64,000 bases of DNA, from NCBI GenBank assembly GCA_036365515.1, contig CM070874.1, forward strand, positions 113,505,235 to 113,569,234, given 5' to 3'. The notes beneath the pieces were generated by a model that made no database searches, was not told the origin of the DNA, and was given only the letters and a program-made list of their open reading frames with translations. The stretch comes from Torymus aiolomorphi. Lineage: Eukaryota; Arthropoda; Insecta; Hymenoptera; Torymidae. Made by a program: the position numbers and the translations under genes. Shown piece after piece: positions 11,031 to 22,916 of the stretch (position 1 is the first letter of the stretch; each line of letters begins with the position of its first letter).

Positions 11031-12305
11031 ATAGTAAAACATGAATAAGTTAAGTTATAACAAATTTGACCAAGCATAAAAATAGTCATGTTATTGGCTG
11101 CAAATCAGATCAACATTGTTTTTAACGAAATAAATTAAGTCTCGTGCTTTATTAGATGACATAATAATTCTCATAACCGAACATGCAACTTTCAGACTTG
11201 CGATAATTTTCGAACAAGTAAGATGGAAAATCACATTTGACATAGAAAATGATCATGAAGTTAAATGACACACCAGAGAAGCTATCAATTCATACTTGAT
11301 TTAGGTTATTAAAATAATGAATTCATAAAACCTTTTATGACTATTATAATTAGTTATTGTATACAAAGGAATAATTTTGAATAATATGCTTATACGTGCT
11401 TATCGGCCATAAATACGACCAGGCCAAAATCTTTTTTTCGTCGTTCTCCAATATTTTACTTAGTATACTAAAATCTTTAGAAAATTTGAAAAAAAAGAAC
11501 CGGAAAAGTTATTCAATACATCTAAAAACAAAATATAACTCATTTTTATTAGGATAAGTATTTTATAAACGTATATACGTTTTCACATAAATATATATTA
11601 AATGTATTAAGTTATTACCCTAACACGTATTTCTTGAACATTGAACTATTTTCTATATTTGTAGGAATCAAAATATCTGTCATTTGTTGTTCTAGTTTCA
11701 TAATATGAGAATTTCTTATATCTACATACATAGTAATATGTATAAACAAGTGTGTGATAACAGTTCAGTGGGCATTCTAATGTCTGCGAACAGATACATT
11801 CAATTTTGTAATTTAATTAAGAATTAATTTCATGGCTAAACTTTGCATTCATAAAACGTAAACATAAACAGTACAGTTGAGCCTTCTTAAATATAGCATT
11901 ATATACTTTATGCCGTGTACACACATCTCACAATTTCATTCGTCACCCAGCCCTCGCGTAAAAAGCGCACATATATTAGACAGATCAAACAGCGTGCAAC
12001 CTTAATTGGATTAATTACAATTTCACAGCATAAAAGTAAACTAGCGCCAAGCCCGAGCTACGCAGCAACGCCTCTGTAAAACTCTCTCTCGCAAACAATC
12101 TTTACGACAAAAACCCGCGGGGCAAACGTCCACCTCCCCTCTGCGCACACGCGTGCAATTATATTCCATATATACGCAACGGGCGCGCTCTACATCACTG
12201 CGCGGACTATACTCCCTCAAAAAGCAATAATATAACGCCAGCCCTGAGTTCGCTCGCTCGCGCTTGCCATAAATTGAACAAAGCCGCTATACAGCATTCG
12301 TGCGC

Positions 12306-12344
<39 letters not shown>

Positions 12345-12791
12345 GCCCAGTTAAAACCGCTTACCTGCCGCGTGCGCGCTAATACTGGCGAAATACATAA
12401 TTACACGAACTTGGCACAATGCGCACACAAGCGACGCTCGCGCGCACGCAACTCGTGGCCGCGTGCTCTCACGTTCTCTCTCTCTCTCTCTCCCTCTCTC
12501 TCTCTCCCTTCGCAAATATACTTTTGTCGCGAGGAGACAGAGAGAGAAAAAGAGAGAGAGAGCTTCCGATTCCTGCGTACTTGCGCGCGCGGCAGCGTTA
12601 ATTAATGTAACTCGACAAGCAATACGAGCATAATTACTTTGCTCGAGTGGCTCGCGCTCGCTCGCTCACTCGCGCCGAAAGTTTGCTCGTTATATCGAGG
12701 CGCGGCAGCGAGTGTCAAGGGGTGGAACGCGAGTCAAGTCGAGCGGGCACATCGATTATCTCGCTATTCGCTCTCCCTTTCTCTCCCCCTC

Positions 12792-12840
<49 letters not shown>

Positions 12841-13798
12841 GCGAAAGCTTGTAATATTATCACGTCTCGAGGCTCCTTTCCTCGGCGCTGACTATATGTA
12901 TATGTGCGCGTATATGGGTGTGGAGAGAGAGAGAGGGGGGGGGGGGGGGGGAGTCACGCTGCCGTGGGCTGGGTATGTGCAACTATACAAGTTCTGCGTT
13001 TGCACGTGCGGGGCTGTATGGTGTAATGCGGTACCGCGGCGGCAGGGAAGTTGAGCAGTCAAAATCGGACGATTAAATGAGATTTTGAGGGCTTTGCAAG
13101 GGCTTTTTAGAGGGTTGGATGGCAGTCAGGTTTTGTCAATTTATGGTTTAAGGTTTTGATAATTAAATATTAATAATATTCTAGAATTGAGGACAAAGTT
13201 TTTTGGAATTCTATTAAGAAGATTAAATCTCTGTAGGAGCAGTAAATATAATAGTGTCTCAATTTGATACAAGAAGTTCGTTTTTCTACGAAAGAGCTTT
13301 TATTGGCAAGCTCTTAATGTATAAGGCGAGTAAAGTAAGAAGACAATACGAGCAAGATGTCAAAAACTGTTTTCTTCCTTATTTATAAACAATTAACGGC
13401 ATGAATGCCACCTCAAGTATTTATTGTATCAGATTTAAATAGAATAATGATTACGGTCTTTTGGATTGATTATGGGTACCTTTCATCAAAAGAACTTGTA
13501 AAAGCATAACGGTGACGTTTGACTGTCACGCACTTTATTCGAATCCCATACAAAGCCACTACCGTTCATAAAAATAAAACAACTTAATAATTGTCCCGTA
13601 AACTTCACCAACTAAACCATCAAAATTCATCTTTTGTTAAAAATCCACAAATTTTCTTCACTTCTTGCAATTAAATCCCTGATCCCAGAAAGCAATAAAT
13701 CAAGTTCATAAAAAATGACGTCCACCCTCATTAACCAATCCCCACACGCACGGGGGGCCGTACAAGTCGGACCAGACAAATTGTTTCCCACACGATTA

Positions 13799-13861
<63 letters not shown>

Positions 13862-14810
13862 CGAGCGCGGCTCTCGTATACGGGTTTACCCACCACCTCT
13901 CCGACGCACAAGCCAGCCCTTGCGGAATTTTCGGAACTCCAGCGAATCTATGACGTCGTAGCCAGAGGCTCGACGCCGCCGCCGCCACCGTCGTCTTAAG
14001 AAAAAGGCAGCGAGCGAGAGAGAAAGAGCGAGAGAAAAACCCAGGGGGAATAAAGCCCAAAGATTTCCTTGGTGGCTGCCACTTCTGGTGCGGCGGCCTT
14101 CGCTTCGGCTGAAACCAATTACAAGTTCCTTTCTTGCCGTTCCTGCCGCGGCCCCGCGGGCGACGTGTCCCGACGAGAGAGAAACCCTTTTGTAGCTGCG
14201 TATGGGTGTGTGCGTGTCTATATGTGTGTACACGTCTTATGTTTTTCGCGACGTCGCGCGTCGCGGCCAGACGGCGAGGTACCTTGTGTTGTATAGGCCG
14301 AAAGTGGAACCTGCAAGACGAGAGGCTGAGGTGTATATCGTATATATCTACTTACCCATGCGCAACGAAGGAGTATTGTATAAGTGAAGGGAGGGTTTAC
14401 TTTTGAGGTACAATGCCAGCTGGAGAGGGAATAGAGTTTTTCAGATGGGCCGATTCGAGGAGAATTTTGAAGCGTGTGAACCGAGTGTCTGGATTTTCGG
14501 AGAGGAGTGGAATTTTCAAAAGGTCGAGGTGGATAAAGGATATGTATGAGAATTTGGAAAATATGGTCTATGTTTTAGTGATGAAAATCAGTAAGTTTAT
14601 AGACATAGACACAGTTTCGATTAGAAAAAATTCATGGTACTATAACGTAAAATACCGTATTTTTCGACAGGCTCGTGTACATTTACGTACTTTCGCGTAC
14701 TTTTCGATTTGATTACTGACGTGATTTTGTATTATATTCGATTAACCAATTTAAATACTCGCACCTTTTATCTAACTACTATTCTACGTTAGTTAGCTAG
14801 GGTCTGATTA
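11031..14810. other. Non-coding: AT-rich DNA and two GC-rich islands with microsatellites
   Basis: AT-rich to about 11930, then an island (11930-13070) with (GA)n at 12306-12343, (CT)n near 12478-12507 and 12790-12837, and a run of 17 G at 12935-12951. A second island (about 13540-14480) carries (CA)n at 13808-13859. The open frames here mostly translate microsatellites (Ser-Leu, Thr-His or Val-Cys repeats) or CpG-rich DNA and show no domain. Near 14650-14710 a patch of GTAC/TACG motifs resembles 15600-15785. Confidence 0.5.
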
Positions 14811-15596
14811 TGTAACAATAGCTAGTCTTAGCGGCTAGCAACCATTAGTTAGTTAGACATTCACCCCCTCACATAGCTTGCGTCCCTATGCTCAATAAAG
14901 AGACAGTGATTTTACATAAAGACTATTAAATCATTTATCGTCTCAATTCTGGTTCCTAAAACATCAGGTTATGGGCCTAGACGCATCAACGACGATCTGC
15001 AAAAGTTCTTGTTGCCGAAAAGTGCGTCTTAGTGTGCCAAGTGACTGGCAGAATTTTGGAGCACCGAGTTAGTGAGAGCAGCAAAATGGCAAGGCGATCA
15101 AGCGGCAGTTTATTTTTACCCGTCGACAAGCTCATCGGACGGCAAAATTACAGAGCATGGTCTGTGGCGATACGCGCCTACCTTGAAGTCGAGGACCTCT
15201 GGGATACGGTCAAAGCCCCCGAAGGCGGAGCAATATCCGCGGATGCCAAAAAGATCCAGAAAGCACGCGGGCAAGTTATCCTGGCCATCGACCCCGAAGC
15301 ATACGCGTACATTGAGGACGCGAAGACGGCGAAGGACGCGTGGGATGCTCTGGCAAAAACCTTCGACGACAAAAAGGTAAGGTAGGTAAGACGCGCAAGG
15401 TAAACCTGCTCATGGAAGTGTCCACAACGAAACTCGAAAGCTGCAGATCGATGGAAGATTACGTAGAGCGAATCATTGCTGCATCTCAAAAACTCAACGC
15501 CATCGGGACTAAATTACCCCCGGATCTAGTTGGAGCATTGTTGCTGGCCGGTTTGCCATCGTCATACAAGTCGATGATAATGTCTCTCAGCAACTT
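14811..15596 (+). mobile_element. Copia-like retrotransposon A, 5' fragment
   Basis: A primer-binding site at 14967-14980 (GGTTATGGGCCTAG) is close to that of Drosophila copia, which uses an initiator tRNA-Met fragment as primer. The sequence just to its left, with an AATAAA near 14894, is taken as LTR; the left boundary is uncertain. Downstream comes a gag start and a frameshifted gag. Homology stops abruptly near 15596. Protease, integrase, RT, RNase H and the right LTR are absent, so this is a relic. Confidence 0.65.
15086..15596 (+). pseudogene. gag of copia-like element A, frameshifted and truncated
   Basis: From the ATG at 15086 the frame gives FLPVDKLIGRQNYRAWSVAI, typical of the N terminus of copia-type gag (a short binding motif plus a Trp-containing capsid start), up to about 15372. 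There a small GGTAAG-type duplication shifts the frame. The capsid then continues in another frame as KVNLLMEV through DLVGALLLAGLPSSY. The zinc knuckle has been lost. It is more GC-rich than element B and only distantly similar to it, so it is a different family, not a piece of B. Confidence 0.65.
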
Positions 15597-15599
15597 CGT

Positions 15600-15785
15600 T
15601 TTGTTCCGTTTGCACAATACTGCAGATTTCCGTATGTTTGTGTACAATTGCATACGTTTCTGTACAATGCGGTACAGATGTCCGAAATGTAACCAAAACA
15701 TACGCAATCATATGGAAACGTACGCAAACGTAATTGGAAAGTATGGTTTTTATTTTCATTCGAGATTAGTAAATAATGTTTGAAA
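15600..15785. repeat. Short-motif repeat block (TACGT/GTACA type)
   Basis: A run of diverged copies of GTACA, TACGTTT and GCATACG in both orientations, lying directly where the gag homology of element A breaks off. It may be a small element inserted at that point. No clear terminal repeats were found. Confidence 0.35.
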
Positions 15786-16038
15786 AGTTGCCAATAAATT
15801 GATAACGTTTTTTTAAAAACGTACGTTTACCAAAGGCGTTCTGTCATAGAATCAACCTCTCCTATCCTATGGCCCACCTAGATCAACTTGAGTATATGTA
15901 GGGTCGTAGGTGCCCAGATAAGCTCAGTCAAAGGAGAGACATTGCAGCCGACTGTTGCTCTTTGAATGTTTATGTACTTTCCGCGATTGTAGGAAAAAAT
16001 GAAGGGGTTAACTTTTACATTGTTGTACATTGTAACAG

Positions 16039-17554
16039 CAACGCTAAAGGGCGAGTACGATATGATCAATCAGCTGTTCTGCAGTAGCGCGACCGTAAAT
16101 AAGCCAAGAAACACAGATATCGATCCTGTGACGACGTTATTGCACTATGCAATGATGAAAAAGGATGTCGGAACATGAAATGTATGCGGACATTGTGAGT
16201 ATACAATAATAAAGGTTTACAAAGTTTTTCTAACATATTCAAGTGTTTATGTCCTCGTCATACGCCGCTACCTTTTGCAGAATCGATGCCGGTAACATAT
16301 CGCCCAACACATCGACCAGGCAATCTTCTATGCTTATGAGAAAATTCGCGCGCCGTTTAGCCTTTTCAAACCTCTTGGAAGAAGGTTGTCCAACACATGA
16401 GTCTGTTTATAAACCACGGTGCAACTTGCAACGCGCGTGATCGTAAGGACCGCACACCACTACACTAGGTCGTAACGATGACAGAAGATGACCGCCCTGA
16501 TGTCGTCGAAGTGCTCATCAACGGGGGGGCCATCGTGTATGCGAGAAACTTTTAGGAATTAACGCCGTTCTTTCTGGCAGCGAGAATGGCTTCTACCAGT
16601 CAGCAGAAAAACTCATTGCCAGAGGAGCATCTATTGAGGCGGTAGACATAGGGGGTAGGAGTGCACTGCACGGGACGACAGTAGGAAAGAACTTGAGGAT
16701 GATCAAGGTGCTGATCAGCCTTAAAGTCAATATAGATGCTGAGGACCGTTCGGGAATACGCCACTGCGTTATTCTCCACCGGGAGAATAATGCGGATATT
16801 GTGAGTATACAATAATAAAAGTTTTTGCGTCCTTCTAGATAGAGCTTCGTAATAGTATATATTTAAGATTTTTTGTTAAAAACGCACTAAAAATGTTTTT
16901 TGGTCATTTCGAATCTAAATACGTACAAAAATCTGTGTGACTATAAACACTTTTTTGTTTGTATTTTCAATAATAATTTAACAGAGGAATTTATGTAGAT
17001 GCATTCGGGTCTAAGAATATTAATTATGAGACTTGTAAATAAATATATAGAATAATGGCGTTACGATTGAGGAAGACACGTGCTAATGAATTGGCTATGG
17101 CTTTTTAATTAAATTTAACGTATAGCTTTAGAAAATAACAAATGTTTTGTTTTCCAAACCCGTCTTCTTCTTGACAACGGCGCAGATCTGAATAAAAAGG
17201 AAGATCTGAATAAACAAGGGTAGCTCCCCCTTGTGCATAGCAGCGTATAGAAACTGTCCGGCTTCTGTCCATCTTTTGCTGAAGCGGGGTGCACGCATCA
17301 ACGAAGTAAATGATGCTGGTAATACCGCACTGCACTTGGCCTGCATGTGGCGATTCGAGAATGTGGCGACTTTATTGGTTAAATTTGGAACCGATATGAA
17401 CGCGCCCAACCACGAGGACAAGACGGCTTTACAACTGTTGCTGCCAAACAGACCATTCAGCGAAGCTAACGATAGAATCATAATCCGGGAAGCCGTTAAG
17501 TTAGTTGGTCCTCCGACCTCCCGTACATACTTGGCGGGCCCGTCGGTTTGCATT
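16039..17554 (+). pseudogene. Ankyrin-repeat pseudogene, three recognisable exons
   Basis: Exon-like blocks at 16039-16194, about 16380-16800 and about 17160-17554 encode ankyrin repeats, for example TLLHYAMMKKDV, FINHGATCNARDRKDRTPLH, VEVLINGGA, KLIARGASIEAVD and LLLKRGARINEVNDAGNTAL. Each block ends at ATT followed by a donor; the first two donors share the identical 19 bases gtgagtatacaataataaa. In-frame stops near 16466 and 16554 and at 17220-17222, a frameshift near 17225 and a missing acceptor before the third block show that it is broken. Ankyrin proteins are scaffold proteins; many parasitoid wasps have large families, some linked to PRANC domains shared with Wolbachia and poxviruses. 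No PRANC or F-box-like tail is visible here. It lies between two copia-like elements. Confidence 0.65.
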
Positions 17555-17682
17555 GTAAGGCATTATCATTTTCATATAAATATTCATATGTTTAAAGATC
17601 AGATAAAATGTATAAATGGGTTGCTTCTACATATTAACTACTGATCTATGAATCTATCACTTTGTTTTTAAATAGAAAGTAT

Positions 17683-17829
17683 ACACCCAAGTGAAAATAT
17701 CATATGAGATCTCATATGAGATCCCATAATATATAAAATTGCATATGACATCACATATAAGATCTCATACGAGATATGCGCTGTCTGAAATTCTCATATG
17801 AGATCTTATATGATATTTACACGGGGGAA
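17683..17829. repeat. Small TIR element filled with CATATGAGATC motifs
   Basis: The left end CACCCAAGTGAAAATATCAT and the right end, read inward on the minus strand as CCCCCGTGTAAATATCAT, form imperfect inverted repeats of about 28 bp. The inside consists of palindromic CATATGAGATCTCATATGAG-type motifs. There is no coding content. It resembles the element at 5052-5224 in ends but not in the internal motif. Confidence 0.6.
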
Positions 17830-18195
17830 AAGGATATAAAATATGTTGCTTATAAAACGGTTAGTAAAATGTAAAGGACTTTTGAGCAGGCTATAAATTT
17901 ATATGAATTTTTTATTTTATTCTCGTTTAAAAAAGACGGACACAAGGAAAAAACCCGCTGCCAATTCATTGGCACGTAGCTTCCTCAAACTTAATTTACT
18001 GATTCCTTTAATTAATTTTTAATTCCAATATTTAAAATTTAATACTTCAGAAAGATAGAAATAACAAAACTCCAACATAATTTATTCAAATTTTTATAGA
18101 TTATATAGATTCTGACCAATCACCATGATCATTTCTGACCAATCACCAAAGCTCAATGACTGTCATTTTTGTATTCATGGATTGTAAATTATATC
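17830..18195. other. AT-rich spacer; no gene seen
   Basis: Contains a local duplication: TTCTGACCAATCACCA occurs at 18110-18125 and again from 18133. It flanks the left LTR of copia-like element B. Confidence 0.4.
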
Positions 18196-18426
18196 TATTA
18201 GTATGAGAGCAAGAGGGCGTGAAGGTCGCGATGTTCTGTGCGTGTGTTTGAATCTTTCGTCAGTGCGGCTCAGTGTACCGTAGCGAGAATGCGTCTCGAC
18301 GTAAGCTTAAGAAAGCCGCCTGTATCACCCTTGATTATAATCATTACACTTATTAACATTAAACAATTATAGACTATATACGGACTTATTTACTTGCACG
18401 CTCCCCTCATATTACTATTTCTAATA
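18196..18426 (+). repeat. Left LTR of copia-like element B (shortened)
   Basis: Starts TATTAG (TGTTAG in the right LTR) and continues directly at TATGAGAGCAAG, skipping a block present in the right copy. It ends TTCTAATA at the primer-binding site. About 97 percent identical to the right LTR where aligned. Confidence 0.85.
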
Positions 18427-18443
18427 GGTTATTGGCCCAGGGG
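18427..18443 (+). promoter_or_regulatory. Primer-binding site of element B
   Basis: GGTTATTGGCCCAGGGG directly follows the left LTR. It resembles the copia primer site that pairs with an initiator tRNA-Met fragment; one extra T separates it from the usual GGTTATGGGCC. Confidence 0.7.
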
Positions 18444-18563
18444 ACAGTTGCCAAAAGGAAAAGTAAATCGCTCCGATCGCTTTGTTCAAAAAGTGCCGTT
18501 CGTTTAAAGTGCCGTTCGTTAAAAGTGCCGTTATCAAGAGTGCCGTAGAAACAATTAAACAAA

Positions 18564-19430
18564 ATGAGTGAACAGTTTAGTATTCGTAACATCAGCCAAT
18601 TTGATGGTACAAATTTCCAGCAATGGAAATTTCAGATTACTTGATTGTTAATCTCGATGAAACTGAAGAAAATTACGTTCGGCGAGGAGTTGCGCCCCGC
18701 CGCAACTCAAGGCAATGATCAGGAAGCATGGGATGAGAAAGACGCAAAAGCAATGGTGATCTTGTCCGCTGCGATGACGAGCGATCAATTGGAGTATTGC
18801 CTCACATACGAAACAGCTAAAGAAATGTGGGAACAGTTATGCCGACTACATGAAGAGCGTTCAGAAATTAGCAAGTTAACGCTTTGGGATAAATTTCACC
18901 AGTATAAAATGGAGCCGAATGAACCCGTGACCAAATACATAACAAGACTCCAGAACATCGCTCGTCAAATGAAAGACATAGATGAGAAGATCTCCGACAG
19001 TCAAGTAATGGCAAAAATCCTAGGCGGACTCCCAACAAAGTTTTCAGCGTTTTATACAGCTTGGGACAGTATGGACACTAAGAAACAAACGCTCGAAATT
19101 CTACAGGAAAGACTGTTAAAGGAAGAAAGAAGAATTTCAAGCTCAGGCGAAAGTTCAGTTAGTGCCTTTACATCGATAGCAGTAAACAAACCAAGGACAC
19201 AAACTAAAGGTAAACAAGATTTTAGATGCTATAACTGTAACGGTAGAGGTCATATCGCTAGGCACTGTAAGAAGCCGAAACGACAGAGACTACAAGCACC
19301 GAGCGATAAACAAATTCCGTCAACAAGCCAAGGTTCTAATTCTACTTCGACGGCGCAGAAATTCGCTGGCGCATTTATCATCACGTTAGATGACCGTTTG
19401 AAAATGTCGAAGCGAACGCCATCTCGCTGA
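18564..19430 (+). pseudogene. gag of copia-like element B
   Basis: The ATG at 18564 opens with MSEQFSIRNISQFDGTNFQQ, the usual start of copia-type gag. An in-frame TGA follows at 18642-18644, and the frame then stays open to 19430. The middle is the capsid-like UBN2 region (VTKYITRLQNIARQMKD). A CCHC zinc knuckle for RNA binding, CYNCNGRGHIARHC, lies near 19230-19270. The protease lies in another frame, so gag and pol are separated near 19395-19430 by a frameshift or a degraded junction. Confidence 0.85.
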
Positions 19431-21160
19431 TTAGAGAAAAACTAAACGTCGTCGGAATAGAAGATATATGGCTTACCGACAGCGTTTGTACAAATCACAT
19501 AACACCGAGGCGCGACTGGTTTCATGAGTATAAAGCTATCGAGCCTTGTGATGTTTTTATGGAAGACAACTCTACTCTAAAAGCTGTTGGCATTGAAACG
19601 ATCTTAATCAAGCGATTAGTATGTGACAAATGGATGGACGGTAAGATTGAAAAAGTATTGCGTGTGCCGTTGCTTGGTAAAAATTTATTTGCTACAGGCA
19701 TAGCCACTCTGAATGGTTTAAGAGTTGTCTTCGAAGCAGACAATGTCAAGATAGAACACACACTGACACTGGAGACCGTAGCAGAAGGAATCAGATGTTA
19801 TAATAATATATGTTGTTTATACTTTAGAGTTGTGACCATGGAAGCCAATACTAACAACTGTGAATTTCGCCAACTACATGAAAGTCTGGGACACGTGAAC
19901 CAAGGAAAACTGAAGGAAATGATTAAGAATAAAGCTATCGATGGTGTTCATGCAGTTCAAAAGGCTCAGCTGTTCTGCGAAGGCTGCATACTAGGTAAAA
20001 TGCACCGACTTCCATATCACCATGACGACCAGGAACCTGAATATGATGTTGGTGAATGTGTCTATGCAGATCTTTGTGGGCCTATGTCTAGCTCACTTGG
20101 TAACTCAAAATTCTTTATGTTATTAAAAGATAAGAAAACAGGCTTTCGTCATGTATATTTCCTTAAGCACAAAAACGAAGCCTTAGAGAGTTTTAAGAGT
20201 TTTTATAACCAAGTGGTAGTGCAACAGAAGAAGAGAGTAGTAACTCTAAGAACAGACAACGGATTGGAGTTTGCTAATAAAGATTTTAAACAGTTTTTAG
20301 ATACCGTAGGCATTAAGTTATGCACATCAGCTCCGTACTGCCCCCAACAGAATGGTCGCATCGAAAGGGAGAATAGAACTGTGGTCGAGTCAGCAAGGAC
20401 CATGCTACATGCAAAGACCGTACCTACGTTTCTGTGGCGAGAAGCAGTCAATGCTGCCGTATACGCATTGAATACAACCACATCCAGCAACAGCAGACTT
20501 GCCACCCCATATGAATTATGGTATAAGAGGAAACCAAATGTAAGTCATATGCGTCCATTTGGCACAGAGGCTTTTGTTTTGATTCCTGATATAAAAAGGA
20601 CAAAATTTGATGCAAAAGCAGACAAGGTGATCTTAGTTGGTTACGATGGTGACTCATCTAACTATAGATTATATAATCCTACAAACAGAAAAATCGTAGT
20701 TCGTCGTGATGTTATTTTTAAGGATCAACAGGATGAGAATTGCAATGATATAACAATATCACTTGTATCCCAAGGCATTCAAACGGAGGAACTTCATGAT
20801 TCAGAGCCATTTCAAGATCAACCTATAGAGGATCATGAGGACTCTAATGCTACAACAGATCAGGATGATCAAATGGAGATATCAGAATATGAAACTGAAG
20901 TTGCCAAGGATGAAACCGTCCAACCTATGGAAGTAAGAAAACAGAGTGATATTGTTAATCCGAGAAAATCTAGGAAACGGAGTTATGATATAGATGTAAG
21001 TTCAACTCCAAAGTTAAGAGACAGGTGTACGATCAAGAAGCCACGTAGGTATGAAGCCAACTCTATTGAAATATATGAGCCCATAGATTTTTCAGATGCT
21101 CAAAATAGTGCAGAGTTCGACTGGAATCTCACCATAAAAATAGTACATGGGACATCGTAA
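19394..21160 (+). pseudogene. pol part 1 of element B: protease and integrase
   Basis: The frame is open from 19394. The aspartic protease motif reads WLTDSVCTNHIT, so the usual DSG triad has become DSV, which should abolish activity. Next comes the GAG-pre-integrase zinc region (H-x-S-L-G-H, then C-x2-C in FCEGCILGK) and the integrase core. The D-D-E residues sit in VYADLCGP, LRTDNGLEF and NGRIERENRTVVE, all present. The C-terminal part is acidic, and the frame closes at TAA in 21158-21160 after a one-base slip in an A-run near 21136-21140. Integrase would insert the cDNA copy into host DNA. Confidence 0.88.
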
Positions 21161-22104
21161 CTCCTCCTACCGGTGCCTCACTGCTTGACACAAAGTGGGT
21201 GTTTAAACTAAAAAGGGACTCATCTGGTAACATTAGTAGATATAAAGCAAGGTTATGTGCAAGAGGCTTCAAACAGCGGCCAGGCATTGACTTCAATGAT
21301 ACTTATGCACCGCTTGCTAAATATGAGTCAATTCGCATATTGTTTGGCATAGCAGCGCAAGAGGATCTAGAGATGGTTCAGTTCGACATAAAAACAGCTT
21401 TTCTGTATGGTGTGTTAAATGAAGAGCTGTACATAAAGATTCCAGAAGGGGTTCAAGTTCCTGATGCAGCGAACAAGGCCTGTAAATTAAAGAAATCTCT
21501 CTATGGACTGACGCAATCATCGAAATGTTGAAACGATAGATTTAATAACTTTTTATGTAAATTTGATTTTAAAAGGTGTGACTCAGAATGGTCTGTATTT
21601 GTGCGTATTAAAGACAATGATCCATTATATCTCGTTGTTTTAGTAGTGGATGATGGTATAGTGTTTGGAAAGAATATGAGTGAAATTGAGGATGTATTGA
21701 GTGCATTGTATGGAGAATTTGAAGCCAAGGTTGGACCAGCTGACATGTTCGTTGGGATACAGATAGTACGGGATAGAAAGAATAAATCTATCTTGTTGCA
21801 TCAAGAAAGTTATTCCAAAAGGATTGTTCATAGATTTAATATGGAAGATGCGACTCCCACGGACACGCCGGGTGATCCAAACATTGTCTTACATAAAGCG
21901 ACTGATTGTAATACTGTGGACATTCCTTATAAAGAGGCTTTAGGTTCGCTTATGTTTTTAGCCGTAGTGACAAGACCCGATATAGCATATATAGTGAACT
22001 ATCTAAGTAGATTCGTGACATGTTTTGATAAAAGTCATTGGAACTGCGTAAAACGTGTAATTGAGATATTTGTTGAGAACGCATGGTACTGGTATTTTGT
22101 ATAA
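21139..22104 (+). pseudogene. pol part 2 of element B: reverse transcriptase
   Basis: The RVT_2-type reverse transcriptase starts at TPPTGASLLDTKWVFKLK and continues through RYKARLCARGFKQ and VQFDIKTAFLYG. An in-frame TGA at 21529-21531 stands where copia-type enzymes usually have Trp (after SLYGL-x-QSSKC). The same frame then continues through LVVLVVDDGIVFG, the catalytic box with VVDD in place of the usual YVDD, and the thumb region with GSLMFLAVVTRPDIAY. It leaves frame near 22060 and stops at 22102-22104. Two lesions make it non-functional. Confidence 0.88.
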
Positions 22105-22588
22105 AGGAAATGTGAACGGTTTGGCTTTGAGAGCATATGCAGACGCAGATTTTGCTAACTGTGGGGATACTAGAAAATCTACTAGTGGTTGCATAATCAT
22201 GCATGCGTCCGCGCCTGTCATATGGTTTTCTCGAAGACAATCCATAGTAGCTCAGAGTACTACCGAGGCAGAGTACATTGCAGCGTCAGAAACTTGTAAA
22301 GAAATTGTATGGATAAGACGTTTTCTAAATGAAATCGGACTTCGATGTGAACAAGCATCTATTTTGAATGTCGACAACAAAAGTGCTATCGCATTAAGTA
22401 AGCATCCAAGCTTTAACAGAAGTACTAAGCACATCGAAGTTAGGTTCCATTTTATTCGTGAAAAAGTTGAAGAAGGTCAAGTCATAATAGAGTATGGTAG
22501 TAGTAAGGATCAATTAGCAGATATATTAACAAAAAGTTTGCCTCGAGTAACGTTTAAAGACTTAAAAGAAAAACTCAATATTTTGTAA
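22061..22588 (+). pseudogene. pol part 3 of element B: RNase H
   Basis: After the frameshift near 22060-22080 the product continues as RYLLRTHGTGILYKG and enters the copia RNase H: YADADFANCGDTRKSTSG (first Asp), SRRQSIVAQSTTEAEYIA (the Glu motif), VDNKSAIAL (the Asp), and HIEVRFHFIREKV. The usual ending, QLADILTKSLP, is present and the frame closes at TAA. This domain alone looks intact. In the living element it would remove the RNA strand of the RNA-DNA hybrid. Confidence 0.88.
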
Positions 22589-22616
22589 TAAATTTTATTG
22601 TAGAATACATGCGAAC

Positions 22617-22624
22617 AAGGGGAG
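22617..22624 (+). promoter_or_regulatory. Polypurine tract of element B
   Basis: AAGGGGAG lies immediately before the TGTTAG that starts the right LTR, the expected place for plus-strand priming. Confidence 0.7.
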
Positions 22625-22916
22625 TGTTAGAGTGAGTGTTCTCATGTATCAATGTATGTGTGCGTGATATACTATATACATGTGTTGTGTGTATGAGAAC
22701 AAGAGGGCGTGAAGGTCGCGATGTTCTGTGCGTGTGTTTGAATCGTTCGTCAGTTCGGCTCAGTGTACCGTAGCGAGAATGCGTCTCGACGTAAGCTTAA
22801 GAAAGCCGCCTGTATCACCCTTGATTATAATCATTACACTTATTAACATTAAACACTTATAGACTATATAAGGACTTATTTACTTGCACGCTCCCCTCAT
22901 ATTACTATTTCTGATA
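22625..22916 (+). repeat. Right LTR of copia-like element B
   Basis: 292 bp, from TGTTAG to TTCTGATA. It contains the block of about 65 bp missing from the left LTR (TGAGTGTTCTCATG onward). Only six differences from the left LTR elsewhere. Confidence 0.85.

Larger units (their letters stand above)
18196..22916 (+). mobile_element. Copia-like retrotransposon B, near full length, defective
   Basis: The order LTR, primer-binding site, gag, protease, integrase, RT, RNase H, polypurine tract, LTR is that of Ty1/copia elements (integrase before RT). The LTRs differ at six positions over about 224 aligned bases, so insertion is moderately recent. The left LTR lacks an internal block of about 65 bp present in the right one. 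No matching target duplication is visible at the outer edges. The coding region carries nonsense, missense and frameshift lesions listed under its parts, so the copy cannot encode its proteins. Confidence 0.9.
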
